Source: Pseudokordiimonas caeni (GTDB taxonomy: Bacteria > Pseudomonadota > Alphaproteobacteria > Sphingomonadales > Kordiimonadaceae). From it: a DNA stretch of 64,000 bases. The stretch is taken from contig NZ_JAPPRR010000001.1 of NCBI RefSeq assembly GCF_026719705.1, positions 248,001-312,000 on the forward strand, read 5' to 3'. Positions within the stretch are counted from its first letter, which is position 1. Each line of letters begins with the position of its first letter. The notes beneath the pieces were generated by a model. It made no database searches and had not been told where the DNA came from. It saw only the letters and a list, made by a program, of their open reading frames with translations. Below, one piece after another: positions 7,847 through 16,337 of the stretch. The translations under genes and the position numbers were made by a program.

Positions 7847-10084
7847 ATGGGACGCATCGCATCAATCACCCGCCGTGCCTTCCTCCTCGGCGCATCCGTC
7901 GTCGCCGGGGGCGTTGTCTTCGGTTACTGGCAATATAGACGTCCCTACGACAATCCGCTGAAAGACGGATTGGGCGAGGGCGAACTGGCGCTGACCCCCT
8001 ATATCCGGATCGACCAGTCGGGCGTCACGATCATCACCCCGCGCGCCGAGATGGGGCAGGGCGTGCACACCACGCTTGCAGCCCTTGTGGCCGAAGAACT
8101 GGATGTGGCGTGGGATGCCATCCGTGTGGAACACGGCCCCGCCTCCAAGGCCTATTATAACGGTGCAATACTGGAAGAAGGCGCGGGCTTCGCGCCGACG
8201 GATACGAGCCCGATGGCCGAACGCATGCGTGCCTTCATGCATGTGCCGGCGAAATTCATGGGCTTTCAGATCACCGGCGGGTCGTCGTCGGTCGCGGACG
8301 CTTACCAGAAAATGCGCGTGGCCGGTGCCGCTGCCCGCGAGGTGATGCTGGAAGCCGCCGCCCGCAAACTGGATGTTTCGAAAGCCTCGTTGAAAACTGA
8401 AGATGGCCATGTGATCGCCGCGGATGGTGCGCGCCTCAGCTATGTCAATCTCGCCCCCTTGGCAGGTGACATCGAGCCACCAGCCAATCCGAAACTGAAA
8501 CCGCGTTCGAAGTGGCGCTACCTTGGCAAATCGATGCCGCGCGTTGACATGGTTGGCAAAAGCACCGGTACCGCGACCTTCGCGATTGATGTGCGCCTGC
8601 CCGACATGCTGCATGCCACGGTGAAAATGAATCCGGGTCTTGGCGGCAGCCTGACGAGCTTTGACGATACGGCCGCGCGCGCCATGCCGGGCGTGAAAAA
8701 GATCGTGCCGCTTGACGGCGGCGTGGCGGTCGTGGCCACCAACACCTGGTATGCATTTCAGGCGGCAGAAGCTATCAGGTTCGACTGGGGTGCTGCACCG
8801 TATCCGGCCGACACCGAAGGCCACTTTGCGGCGGTTGCGGCAGCGTTTGAAGGCGACCATGACAGCCGCATGCGCGACGACGGCGACGTGGAAGAGGCAC
8901 TTGCATCCGGCGACGTCATCTCGGCCGAATACCGGGTGCCGTATCTGGCCCATGCGACGATGGAACCGCTGAATGCAGCGGCCCTTCTGAAGGACGGCAA
9001 GCTGCAGGTCTGGGCGGGTAATCAGGCACCGACGCAGGTTGTGGTTGAAGCGCAGAACATCACCGGCCTTGAGGAAAAGGATATCACCGTCCACACCATG
9101 CTGATGGGCGGCGGGTTTGGTCGCCGGGCCGAAATGGACTTCATCAAGCATGCAATCCATGTGGCGAAGGCGATGGAAGGCACACCGGTCAGCGTGACAT
9201 GGTCGCGCGAGGAAGACATGACCCACGATGGCTACCGACCGCTGGGCATCGGCCGCTTCCGCGCCAAAGTGGAAAACGGCGTGCCGAGCGCCCTTGATAT
9301 CGCCGTGTCGTGCCCGTCAGTGATTGAATCGCAGATGGGGCGGCTGGATATCAATATTCCGGGGCCGGATGCGACCATCGTGCAAGCCACCTGGGATCAA
9401 CCCTACGACATTCCCAACTATCGCTCCACCGGCTATCGCGCAAAGGCGCTCTTGCCGGTCAGTTCGTGGCGGTCGGTCGGGGCGTCGCAGAACGGCTTCT
9501 ATCATGAAAGCGCGATGGACGAGATCGCCCATGCGGCGGGTGTCGATCCCCTTGAGATGCGGCTGAAGCTGATCTCGCACGGGCCTTCGCGCAAGGTGCT
9601 CGAAGCGGTGGCCGAAATGTCCGGTTGGGGCAATACGCTGCCAGCGGGCCATGGGCGTGGTATCGCCTTCGTCATGGCGTTCGGGGTGCCGGTCGCCGAG
9701 GTGATCGAGGTTGCCTACACGGACGGGGCCATCCGCATCCTCAAGGCGTTCGCCGCTGTGGATGTAGGCCTGGCGCTGGACCCTCGCAATGTGGAAGCAC
9801 AGGTGCAGTCGGGCATCAACTTCGGCCTTTCGGCGGCGATGACGGGCGAGATTACTGTGGCGGACGGCCGGGTGGAGCAGACGAATTTCGATACCTACGA
9901 CGGTATCCGCATCCATCAGGCGCCTGAAATCATGGTTCGCATTATGGAAAATGGCGACCGCATCCGGGGGATTGGGGAGCCCGGCACACCGCCTGCCGCC
10001 CCCGCGCTCGCGAATGCCATCTTCGCCGCCACCGGCCAGCGCATCCGCGAACTGCCACTATCCAAACATATCGACTTCGCCTGA
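7847..10084 (+). CDS. Molybdopterin-binding subunit of a periplasmic molybdenum hydroxylase (isoquinoline 1-oxidoreductase beta type)
   Basis: A 745-residue catalytic subunit of the xanthine dehydrogenase superfamily, hydroxylating an N-heterocycle or oxidising an aldehyde; the substrate is unknown. A twin-arginine signal (ITRRAFLLGAS) opens the protein, so the folded heterodimer should be exported. Visible cofactor motifs are RAEMGQGVHT, MGGGFGRRAEMDF and the C-terminal GIGEPGTPPAAPALANAIF with the active-site Glu. The reading frame is open further upstream, but the ATG at 7847 gives a proper Tat signal and starts 4 bases after the small subunit. Related operons often add a c-type cytochrome as electron acceptor; none is present here. 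Regulation is probably by the divergent TetR. Confidence 0.92.
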   Translation: MGRIASITRRAFLLGASVVAGGVVFGYWQYRRPYDNPLKDGLGEGELALTPYIRIDQSGVTIITPRAEMGQGVHTTLAALVAEELDVAWDAIRVEHGPASKAYYNGAILEEGAGFAPTDTSPMAERMRAFMHVPAKFMGFQITGGSSSVADAYQKMRVAGAAAREVMLEAAARKLDVSKASLKTEDGHVIAADGARLSYVNLAPLAGDIEPPANPKLKPRSKWRYLGKSMPRVDMVGKSTGTATFAIDVRLPDMLHATVKMNPGLGGSLTSFDDTAARAMPGVKKIVPLDGGVAVVATNTWYAFQAAEAIRFDWGAAPYPADTEGHFAAVAAAFEGDHDSRMRDDGDVEEALASGDVISAEYRVPYLAHATMEPLNAAALLKDGKLQVWAGNQAPTQVVVEAQNITGLEEKDITVHTMLMGGGFGRRAEMDFIKHAIHVAKAMEGTPVSVTWSREEDMTHDGYRPLGIGRFRAKVENGVPSALDIAVSCPSVIESQMGRLDINIPGPDATIVQATWDQPYDIPNYRSTGYRAKALLPVSSWRSVGASQNGFYHESAMDEIAHAAGVDPLEMRLKLISHGPSRKVLEAVAEMSGWGNTLPAGHGRGIAFVMAFGVPVAEVIEVAYTDGAIRILKAFAAVDVGLALDPRNVEAQVQSGINFGLSAAMTGEITVADGRVEQTNFDTYDGIRIHQAPEIMVRIMENGDRIRGIGEPGTPPAAPALANAIFAATGQRIRELPLSKHIDFA

Positions 10085-10095
10085 GGGCGAGGTCG

Positions 10096-12045
10096 TCACT
10101 GCTGGCAGGTTGCGGGCGCCGTCACCGCCAGATAGACGCTGCTCCAAAGCTGCACGGCGTTCGATTCCGTCTGGTGCCCCGCCCCTTGCCCGAAAGGCGT
10201 GACGCGATATTCGCCGCCCATGTAGGACCATGACCAGAGCTCGGAATTCCTGATATCCCGCCCGGCATCGATTGCCTGCCACAGCTGGCACTCGAGCGTG
10301 CCGAGACGGCCTTTGAGGGTGGCGGGCAGGTCATCCCGCTCGATCTGCCGCCGCAGCCCCACGGCCCACATGGCCTGCTGCCACGACCAGACGACCGCCC
10401 CATGATAATGGCCCGGCCCGAACAGCGGGCGTATGGCGTCGTCGGCGAAGGCCGCATTGGCGACAAACATGCCGACGGGCGACAGAAGCCCTGCCGGGAA
10501 GGGCCGCTCCAGAACGGCAATCGCGGCGGAAAGCCGTTTGGCATCGGGTGCCCCGAACAGAAGATCAAAGCCATCATCGGAATGCTGCACAGGGATCGGT
10601 TTGCCGTCGGCGTCCAGTGCCAGCGCATGGAAGGAGAAGTCACCATCCGGCAAGGTGGCAGGCACGCCGATTTCGCCCGCGTACGCCTCGATCTTCTCTC
10701 GGGTGTTGGTCGTGGTCACCACGAACGGCTTCACCGCTTTGCGCCGCCAGACTGCGGCAAGCTTGGCGGCCTCACCTGATGGGGCTTCGATCAGGCCGCG
10801 CGCTTGCAGCCGGCCGATGGCCTCAAGGGCGGCGGGCATCAGAACAGCGTTCACATCATAAGGATAGCGGCCATGCCCCAGCCCTTCCTCGCTGTCCCGC
10901 CAGTTGCCGTCGGGCTCGCCTGCATGCAGCGCGATAAGGTTCTCCGTTACCGGGTCGGCCGCAAAGGGGCGCGCAGCAGCCAGCACGAAGCCGATATTGC
11001 GGGCAAGGGCATCGCTGTAGCGTTCCCCGTCCGTGGTTACAAGCGCCAGAAAAGCTTTGGCTTCGGTGTCCGTCAAACTGTCCAGATAGTCGGCAAGGAC
11101 CGGCAGCAGCATCAGATTGTCATCGACCATACCATAGTCATTGATCGGCCTATCGCTCGGATTGCCGCTTGCCTTCTGGTTCATCAGGACGGCAAGCTCG
11201 CCGATGGCTTCCTCATGCGCAACTTCGCCGCTTTCGTTCAGGCGTTCAATCACCGAGCCGAGCCCCGCCTCGACGGCAGGGCGGCCAAGCACGGGCATCA
11301 GGAGCCGGACGGACAGAAGCGTGTCGCGCCCGAAATAGGTGAGGAAGCGCCACGAGCCCGCCATCAGCTTTTCGCGCGTTGCCAGAAAGCCGAGCGCATT
11401 TTGGAGGCGCGGATCGTCAGCGGCTTTGTTAGTCAGAAGATCATCCGCCCGGATGGGGGTGAGGGGTGTGTCGCCCGTCATCACGGTCAGGGCAAGGTCA
11501 AGCCGGTCGTCATCGCCCGTCAGCACAATCCCGTCTGCTGTCTGGGTGATTTGGCCGTTCGCGAGTGTCAGGCGCATCTCATAGCGGCTTTTGCCATCGG
11601 CACGGTCGCGCTGCCAGCGGATCGTATCGCCGTCGATCACCGGGCGGGCTTCATCCCGCGGGGCGATGCTTGCAGGGTTCACCGCACCCCGCACAAAGCG
11701 TAGGCTGCCGAGATCGGCGCGGGCGATGGTCAGCGTGGGCGTGTCGGCGCTGAACCGGGCTGTGATGCCGGTCACGTCCGTTTCCTCCACAGCCTCAAGG
11801 GAGCCGGTCCGCGTGAACTGAGCGGGGCGTTGGGGTTGCTTGAGAAAAATCCCGGCGCCGCTGTTGCCGGCCGGGAAGGCTACGATGATGCGCGGCTCAG
11901 GGCCGGAGGTCAGCAGCAGGTGGGCGGCAATGGTGCCTTCGCTGATGAAGGCATTGTCGGCATTGCCTTCCTGCACATTGAAGCTTTCCGCCATCACGGC
12001 CGCCGTAAATCCAAGCGTTGCCAGCAGGGTTATCATGAGACGCAT
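10096..12045 (-). CDS. Exported (alpha/alpha)6-barrel glucosidase-like protein (glycogen-debranching / GH63-like)
   Basis: A 649-residue protein with a signal peptide (MRLMITLLATLGFTAAVMA). A beta-rich N-terminal half (about 20-200) is followed by a helical toroid with YFGRDTLLSVRLL, GNWRDSEEGLGHGRYPYDVNAVLMPAALEA-like, YHGAVVWSWQQAMW and ELWSWSYMGGEYRV-like segments. The GRDT and WRDSEEG wording recalls amylo-alpha-1,6-glucosidase and GH63/GH15-type enzymes, with acidic residues in both, so I expect alpha-glucosidic bond cleavage in the periplasm; family membership needs a profile search. AGGAG is 7 bases before ATG. It follows the TonB receptor on the same strand after a terminator-like hairpin, within the GH65/LacI locus. 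Confidence 0.65.
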   Translation of the reverse strand: MRLMITLLATLGFTAAVMAESFNVQEGNADNAFISEGTIAAHLLLTSGPEPRIIVAFPAGNSGAGIFLKQPQRPAQFTRTGSLEAVEETDVTGITARFSADTPTLTIARADLGSLRFVRGAVNPASIAPRDEARPVIDGDTIRWQRDRADGKSRYEMRLTLANGQITQTADGIVLTGDDDRLDLALTVMTGDTPLTPIRADDLLTNKAADDPRLQNALGFLATREKLMAGSWRFLTYFGRDTLLSVRLLMPVLGRPAVEAGLGSVIERLNESGEVAHEEAIGELAVLMNQKASGNPSDRPINDYGMVDDNLMLLPVLADYLDSLTDTEAKAFLALVTTDGERYSDALARNIGFVLAAARPFAADPVTENLIALHAGEPDGNWRDSEEGLGHGRYPYDVNAVLMPAALEAIGRLQARGLIEAPSGEAAKLAAVWRRKAVKPFVVTTTNTREKIEAYAGEIGVPATLPDGDFSFHALALDADGKPIPVQHSDDGFDLLFGAPDAKRLSAAIAVLERPFPAGLLSPVGMFVANAAFADDAIRPLFGPGHYHGAVVWSWQQAMWAVGLRRQIERDDLPATLKGRLGTLECQLWQAIDAGRDIRNSELWSWSYMGGEYRVTPFGQGAGHQTESNAVQLWSSVYLAVTAPATCQQ

Positions 12046-12081
12046 CGTTCAACTCCTGTCGTCGCGTTTGGCCCCGGTCAG

Positions 12082-12117
12082 AAAAAAAGCGCTGCGACTG
12101 GAAATCCGTCGCAGCGC
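12082..12117 (-). terminator. Terminator after the TonB receptor (minus strand)
   Basis: Perfect 10-base arms GCGCTGCGAC / GTCGCAGCGC (12089-12098, 12108-12117) have a run of seven A on the plus strand at 12082-12088, that is, a T-run downstream of the hairpin for minus-strand transcription. It lies between the receptor stop and the next minus-strand gene, so it may terminate or attenuate that operon. Confidence 0.85.
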
Positions 12118-12146
12118 CGAGGGGCCCAATCCAAGTCGGAATGGTT

Positions 12147-12176
12147 GGGGGCGGGCAGGAAGGGGAGCCCGCCCCC
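12147..12176. repeat. GC-rich hairpin at the 3' end of the TonB receptor
   Basis: Perfect 10-base arms GGGGGCGGGC (12147-12156) and GCCCGCCCCC (12167-12176) with a 10-base loop, 10 bases past the receptor stop codon. It has no T-run and probably stabilises the 3' end of the receptor message ahead of the true terminator. Confidence 0.6.
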
Positions 12177-12186
12177 GCCTTTATGA

Positions 12187-14457
12187 TCAGAAGTCGAAGC
12201 CGACGCTGAACTTCACCGAGCGGGCGAGGATTGCGCGGCCGTTCGGGGCTGCGGCAGTGCGCGGGTCGCTCTCGGTAAGGCCGTGGCTGTTCGTCAGGTT
12301 GTCGGCATGGACCTGGAAGAAGAGGCCGTTTTCAAGCGTCACAAGGACACCGGCATCAAGCTTCTCGTAGCCTTCAAGCTTGTTGGTGTTGGCATTGTCG
12401 CCCCACCGGTCGCCGACCAGCTGGATGGCACCATACAGGGTGGCCGTCGCGTTGCCGAACTCGATATCGTAGCTCGGCGCCACGCGCAGCTGCCATTTCG
12501 GCTGACGCAGGACGGTGTTGTCCACGTCGGTTGCCGTGGTGCTGTCGGTGATCTTGGCGTCCTGCAGCGTACCGATGAAGGAAACGTTGAAGGCGTCGTA
12601 GGTATAGTGGCCATCAAGCTCGATCCCCACCGACCGCGTCTTGAAGGCGGCGTTCGGGATGTCGGCGCCAACGGTGGCGGAGAAGCTGTCGTTCTTGTTA
12701 TAGAAGACGGTGCCGAAGAGGCCGAAATTCTCGCCCGAGTATTTCACGCCGCCTTCAAGCTGCTTCACGCCGTTGATGTTGAGATTGTTTTCGCGAACGT
12801 CATCGAAGTGCGGGAAGAGCGAGCCCTTCGAGTAACGCGCAAAGACGCCGAGATCGTTGTTGATGTCATAGTTCACGGCACCGGTGTAGGACCATGCCTT
12901 GTCTTTCAGGCCGACCGCCAGGTCACGGGTGCCATCGGGATAACCCGGGCCGCTGTCGAGGATATAATCGATATCCAGCCATTCGCGGCGCAGGCCAACG
13001 TCGAAGCGCAGGTCAGGGGTCACCTGCCAGCTGTCGGCGATGTAAAGCGCGTCAGCGGTGGCGTCACCGGCAGATTCGATCCCGTAAGCCCAGCAGCCCG
13101 AGTTGGAGCCGCCAGCGGCAAGATCGGCGCAGGTCGTGTTGGCATCAAGGAAGTCACCATTCTGCACGTTATGCAGCGGGGTGAAGTTGCCGATGGTCCA
13201 GAAATCGTCGGACGACCATGTGGCCTTGTAATAGCCGACCGTGAAGTCATGGTCGCCGACCATCTTGTTCAGGCTGAGGTCGTTGGTGAAGGATTCGAGG
13301 TCCTTCTGCACAACCCAGTGGCCATAGTTCTGGACATATTCGGTGCCGGCAAGCACTTGGCCGCCAAGCGTGGTGGCCGTGCCGGCTGCCAGATCCTGTA
13401 CCTGGATCGCGCCGCCATCGGGCACGAGGCCGTAGGTGTCGGCATTGCCCTTGGTGTAGGACATGTTATCGCGCACGCGCCAGCCGTCGCCAAGGTCGAA
13501 GTCGGCATTGAGGCCCGTTACGCTGCCATCCCAGCCGCGGCCGTCGGCAAAGTCGAAGGTCTCGCGGTCGCCGTTTGCATTGATCTGCAGTTCGCGGAAG
13601 CGCGTGGCGTTGCCAAGCTGCGAGAAATCGCCGAGGTCATTGCCGGAATTCAGCGCCATCGGCAGATACCACTGGCCGTGGTCATCGGTGATGCGGGTGA
13701 AGATATTGATCTCGCCGTTATCGAAAACCTTGGTCAGCTGGGCCGTGATCTGCTTGCCCTTTTCCGAGTTGAATTCGGCGTTGCGGATGCCTTCGGAGCT
13801 CTGGATATAACCGCCGACCATATAGTAAAGGCGGTCGGCAATCGGGCCGGAAATCACGGCATCAACACGGTTGAGGCCATAGTCGGACGTCGTGTATTTC
13901 ACGCGGCCTTCGGTTTCCTCGCCACCCTTTTTCAGGTTGAAGTTCAGCGTCACGCCCGGTTCGCCGTTCGAGAAGACGGCGTTCGGGCCGCCGCGCAGGG
14001 CTTCGGCCGAGGCGATGGTTTCGTCCACACGGAAGATCGAGCTTTGCTCGAAGAAGGAGAGCATTTCGGTGCCATAGATCGGCGCGCCGTTGATCGACAT
14101 GGTGACAAACGGAGCGTCGCCGCCGCCGGGCAGGCCGCGCACGTCGATGTTAGCGCCGGCCACGCCGCCCGAGCTTTCAGCCCACACACCCGGAACGAGC
14201 GTGAAAAGCTCAGCGGTGCTTTTGGTGCCAGCAAGGCTGATCGCCTCGTCATTCATCGTGGTGATCGCGAAGCTCGCGTCCTGCTTCTTGACGCCGGCGC
14301 CGCCGGGCGTGCCAAGGACGACGATTTCTTCAAGCAGATTGTCGCTTTCGCCGCCGGCTGCTGCGGCCGCGTCAGCGTCCTGTGCATATGCGGGTGCTGC
14401 TGCCAGTGCCGTCAGCAAAGCAAGCGTGGAAATGGATGTAGTTGTGACTGAGCGCAT
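12187..14457 (-). CDS. TonB-dependent outer membrane receptor, probable alpha-glucoside importer
   Basis: A 756-residue outer membrane transporter. The signal peptide (MRSVTTTSISTLALLTALAA, cleavage near AYAQ) is followed by a TonB-box-like EEIVVLGTPGG, a plug (STAELFTLVPGVW, NIDVRGLPGGG, SINGAPIYG) and a barrel ending ARSVKFSVGFDF. Start at 14457 is chosen because GGGAGG lies 9 bases upstream; the in-frame ATG six bases earlier is too close to it. The promoter region contains two copies of the LacI-type operator, and the gene is divergent from the LacI regulator. With GH65, PgmB and an MFS carrier under the same operator, a glucose-containing alpha-oligosaccharide is the likely substrate (inferred). 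Confidence 0.92.
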   Translation of the reverse strand: MRSVTTTSISTLALLTALAAAPAYAQDADAAAAAGGESDNLLEEIVVLGTPGGAGVKKQDASFAITTMNDEAISLAGTKSTAELFTLVPGVWAESSGGVAGANIDVRGLPGGGDAPFVTMSINGAPIYGTEMLSFFEQSSIFRVDETIASAEALRGGPNAVFSNGEPGVTLNFNLKKGGEETEGRVKYTTSDYGLNRVDAVISGPIADRLYYMVGGYIQSSEGIRNAEFNSEKGKQITAQLTKVFDNGEINIFTRITDDHGQWYLPMALNSGNDLGDFSQLGNATRFRELQINANGDRETFDFADGRGWDGSVTGLNADFDLGDGWRVRDNMSYTKGNADTYGLVPDGGAIQVQDLAAGTATTLGGQVLAGTEYVQNYGHWVVQKDLESFTNDLSLNKMVGDHDFTVGYYKATWSSDDFWTIGNFTPLHNVQNGDFLDANTTCADLAAGGSNSGCWAYGIESAGDATADALYIADSWQVTPDLRFDVGLRREWLDIDYILDSGPGYPDGTRDLAVGLKDKAWSYTGAVNYDINNDLGVFARYSKGSLFPHFDDVRENNLNINGVKQLEGGVKYSGENFGLFGTVFYNKNDSFSATVGADIPNAAFKTRSVGIELDGHYTYDAFNVSFIGTLQDAKITDSTTATDVDNTVLRQPKWQLRVAPSYDIEFGNATATLYGAIQLVGDRWGDNANTNKLEGYEKLDAGVLVTLENGLFFQVHADNLTNSHGLTESDPRTAAAPNGRAILARSVKFSVGFDF

Positions 14458-14567
14458 TTGCATGGCCCTCCCGTGCCAATTGTTTTCCCTCGCAGTGAGT
14501 GTCCGCATGCCTTCCCTCAAAGGCGAAACGCGCGGGCATCGCTGTCCGAAACTAGAGCTACGCCTCT

Positions 14568-14583
14568 TTGCAATCGATTGCAA
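14568..14583. promoter_or_regulatory. LacI-type operator 1: TTGCAATCGATTGCAA
   Basis: A perfect 16-base palindrome with the central CG typical of LacI-family sites, in the divergent promoter between the TonB receptor and the LacI regulator. The same sequence recurs at 18735-18750. Confidence 0.85.
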
Positions 14584-14589
14584 GTGCTA

Positions 14590-14605
14590 TTTCAATCGAT
14601 TGCAA
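14590..14605. promoter_or_regulatory. LacI-type operator 2, one mismatch
   Basis: TTTCAATCGATTGCAA differs from operator 1 at one base. The centres are 22 bases apart, about two helical turns, so two repressor dimers could bind on the same DNA face. Confidence 0.8.
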
Positions 14606-14658
14606 AGACTGGGCTTTCCCCCTCGACAGAGGCAGGGCTCGGCTTGTATGACTAAGGT

Positions 14659-15681
14659 ATGAGTGGGGCCAAGACATTGACGATGGCTGATATTGCGCTT
14701 CTGGCGGGGGTTTCCGAGGCGACGGTCTCGCGTGCCCTGAAGGATAGCCCGCTTATCAATGAGCAAACCCGCCAGCGTGTGCAGGAAATCGCCCGCGAAC
14801 ATAACTATCGTGTGAACGCGGCCGCGCGAAACTTCCGCATGAAGACGACGAAGACGCTGGCCGTTGTGCTGCTGGTTGACCGAGAGTGGGGCCATGAACT
14901 TTCGGATGCCTTCCTGATGGCGCTTCTTGGCAGCATCGCCGACGAGGCCGCCCATATGGGCTATGATCTGCTTCTCTCCACCAACCCGCAAAACATGACC
15001 GACCTCAGCGCCTTTTTCGTCGAATCGAAACGCGCCGATGGGCTCATCGTGATCGGGCAGGGGCGGAATGATCCCCGGCTCGACAATCTGGCCCGCAGCA
15101 GAACACCGTTCATTGTCTGGGGTTCGGAAGTGCCGGGGCATGATTATGTGACGGTTGGCAGCGATAACCGCGCGGGCGGTTACGAAGCAACCAAGCTCTT
15201 GATCCGCAATGGCCGCCGCCGCATCGCGTTCCTCGGCGACATTCGCCACCCCGAAATGGAAGACCGCTTCATCGGCTACAAGGAGGCGCTGTCGGAAGCC
15301 GGCTTGCCGTTCGATGAGGCGCTGGTGATCGCCACCGAGTTTTCACGCTCCTACGGCTACGAGAAAACCGACAAGGCGATCCTTGGGGGTAATCTCAATT
15401 GCGATGCCATCTTCTGCGTCAGTGACAATATCGCGCTCGGCGTGATCAAGCGCCTGTCTGAGGCGGGCGTGCGCGTGCCGGATGATATCGCCGTCGTCGG
15501 CTTCGACGATATTCCGGGCGCCGCCTTCAGCATCCCGGGCATCACGACCGTCCGGCAGGATGTGCATGAAGGCGGGCGGCTCCTTGTCCGCAATCTCCTC
15601 GCGCTCATGAAGGGCGAGAAGGTCGGCCATTCGGTCATTCCGGTGGAACTGGTGATCCGACAGTCCTGCGGTCAGGCCTGA
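14659..15681 (+). CDS. LacI-family repressor of the alpha-glucoside locus
   Basis: A 340-residue regulator: N-terminal LacI helix-turn-helix (TMADIALLAGVSEATVSRAL), hinge (NYRVNAAARNFRMK), then a periplasmic-binding-protein-like sugar domain (about 60-335) with GFDDIPGA and ITTVRQD. It presumably binds TTGCAATCGATTGCAA sites at 14568, 14590 and 18735 and is released by a sugar or sugar phosphate. The ATG has a weak AAGG box close by; another Met eight codons in is possible, but it would shorten the usual N-terminus. Its 3' end overlaps pgmB, on the opposite strand, by 10 bases. The sequence alone does not separate MalI-, AglR- or trehalose-type effectors. Confidence 0.93.
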   Translation: MSGAKTLTMADIALLAGVSEATVSRALKDSPLINEQTRQRVQEIAREHNYRVNAAARNFRMKTTKTLAVVLLVDREWGHELSDAFLMALLGSIADEAAHMGYDLLLSTNPQNMTDLSAFFVESKRADGLIVIGQGRNDPRLDNLARSRTPFIVWGSEVPGHDYVTVGSDNRAGGYEATKLLIRNGRRRIAFLGDIRHPEMEDRFIGYKEALSEAGLPFDEALVIATEFSRSYGYEKTDKAILGGNLNCDAIFCVSDNIALGVIKRLSEAGVRVPDDIAVVGFDDIPGAAFSIPGITTVRQDVHEGGRLLVRNLLALMKGEKVGHSVIPVELVIRQSCGQA

Positions 15682-16331
15682 GCAGCCAGAACCGCGAGCC
15701 CGTTTGCAGCCAGCCTTGAAGTATCCGGTAACACCAGATCAGCTTCCCTCAGGATTGCCGCGTCCCCGATGCCGACGGCCCGCATGCCGGCAGCCTTGAT
15801 GGCGGTGACCCCCGCTGCCGCATCCTCGACCCCGATGGCGTCCTCAGGGGCGATCCCAAAGGCATTGGCAACATCCAGGAAGATATCGGGGGCGGGCTTG
15901 CCGCGCGGGATGGCGCCTGCGTCCGCCACATAGTGGAAGCGGTCGGCGATGCCGAGCCCGGCGATAACCTCAGGGGCATTCTTGCTGGCGGAGGCAAGCC
16001 CGATGCGTATGCCGCGGGCGTCCAGCCAGTCGAAGGCCTCGATGATGCCCGGCAACAGGTCAGCCGGGCTGATGCCCTTGATGAGTGTCTTGTAATGGTC
16101 GTTCTTCTCGGTCGCCAGCCGGTCCCGCGTGGTGGCATCGAAGGTGCGATCTGACCGTGCGAGGATGAAATCGAGTGATTCCATCCGGCCCACCCCCTTC
16201 AGGTGATGATTGTCATCCTCGTCAAAGGGGATGCCAAGGCCATCGGCCAGCGCCTTCCAGGCGAGGAAATGATAGTGGGCGGTGTCGGTGATGACACCAT
16301 CAAGGTCGAATATACAGGCGCGGTAGGTCAT
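15672..16331 (-). CDS. pgmB: Beta-phosphoglucomutase
   Basis: Interconverts beta-D-glucose 1-phosphate and glucose 6-phosphate in the cytoplasm. HAD-superfamily motifs are complete: FDLDGVITDTAHYHF (nucleophile and acid/base Asp), a cap region with KGVGRMESLDFIL, LASASKNAP, GKPAPDIFLD and GVEDAAAGVTAIKAAGM. Its 219 residues is the normal size. The upstream gene on the same strand, GH65, stops at 16338, 6 bases away, and inverting phosphorylases of that family release exactly this enzyme's substrate, so the pair forms a pathway. Its stop lies inside the convergent LacI gene's 3' end. Confidence 0.95.
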   Translation of the reverse strand: MTYRACIFDLDGVITDTAHYHFLAWKALADGLGIPFDEDDNHHLKGVGRMESLDFILARSDRTFDATTRDRLATEKNDHYKTLIKGISPADLLPGIIEAFDWLDARGIRIGLASASKNAPEVIAGLGIADRFHYVADAGAIPRGKPAPDIFLDVANAFGIAPEDAIGVEDAAAGVTAIKAAGMRAVGIGDAAILREADLVLPDTSRLAANGLAVLAAQA

Positions 16332-16337
16332 GGCTCT

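Noticed and set aside
12283-14451. 722-codon plus-strand frame opposite the second TonB receptor
   Set aside because: Antisense shadow with no recognisable motifs.
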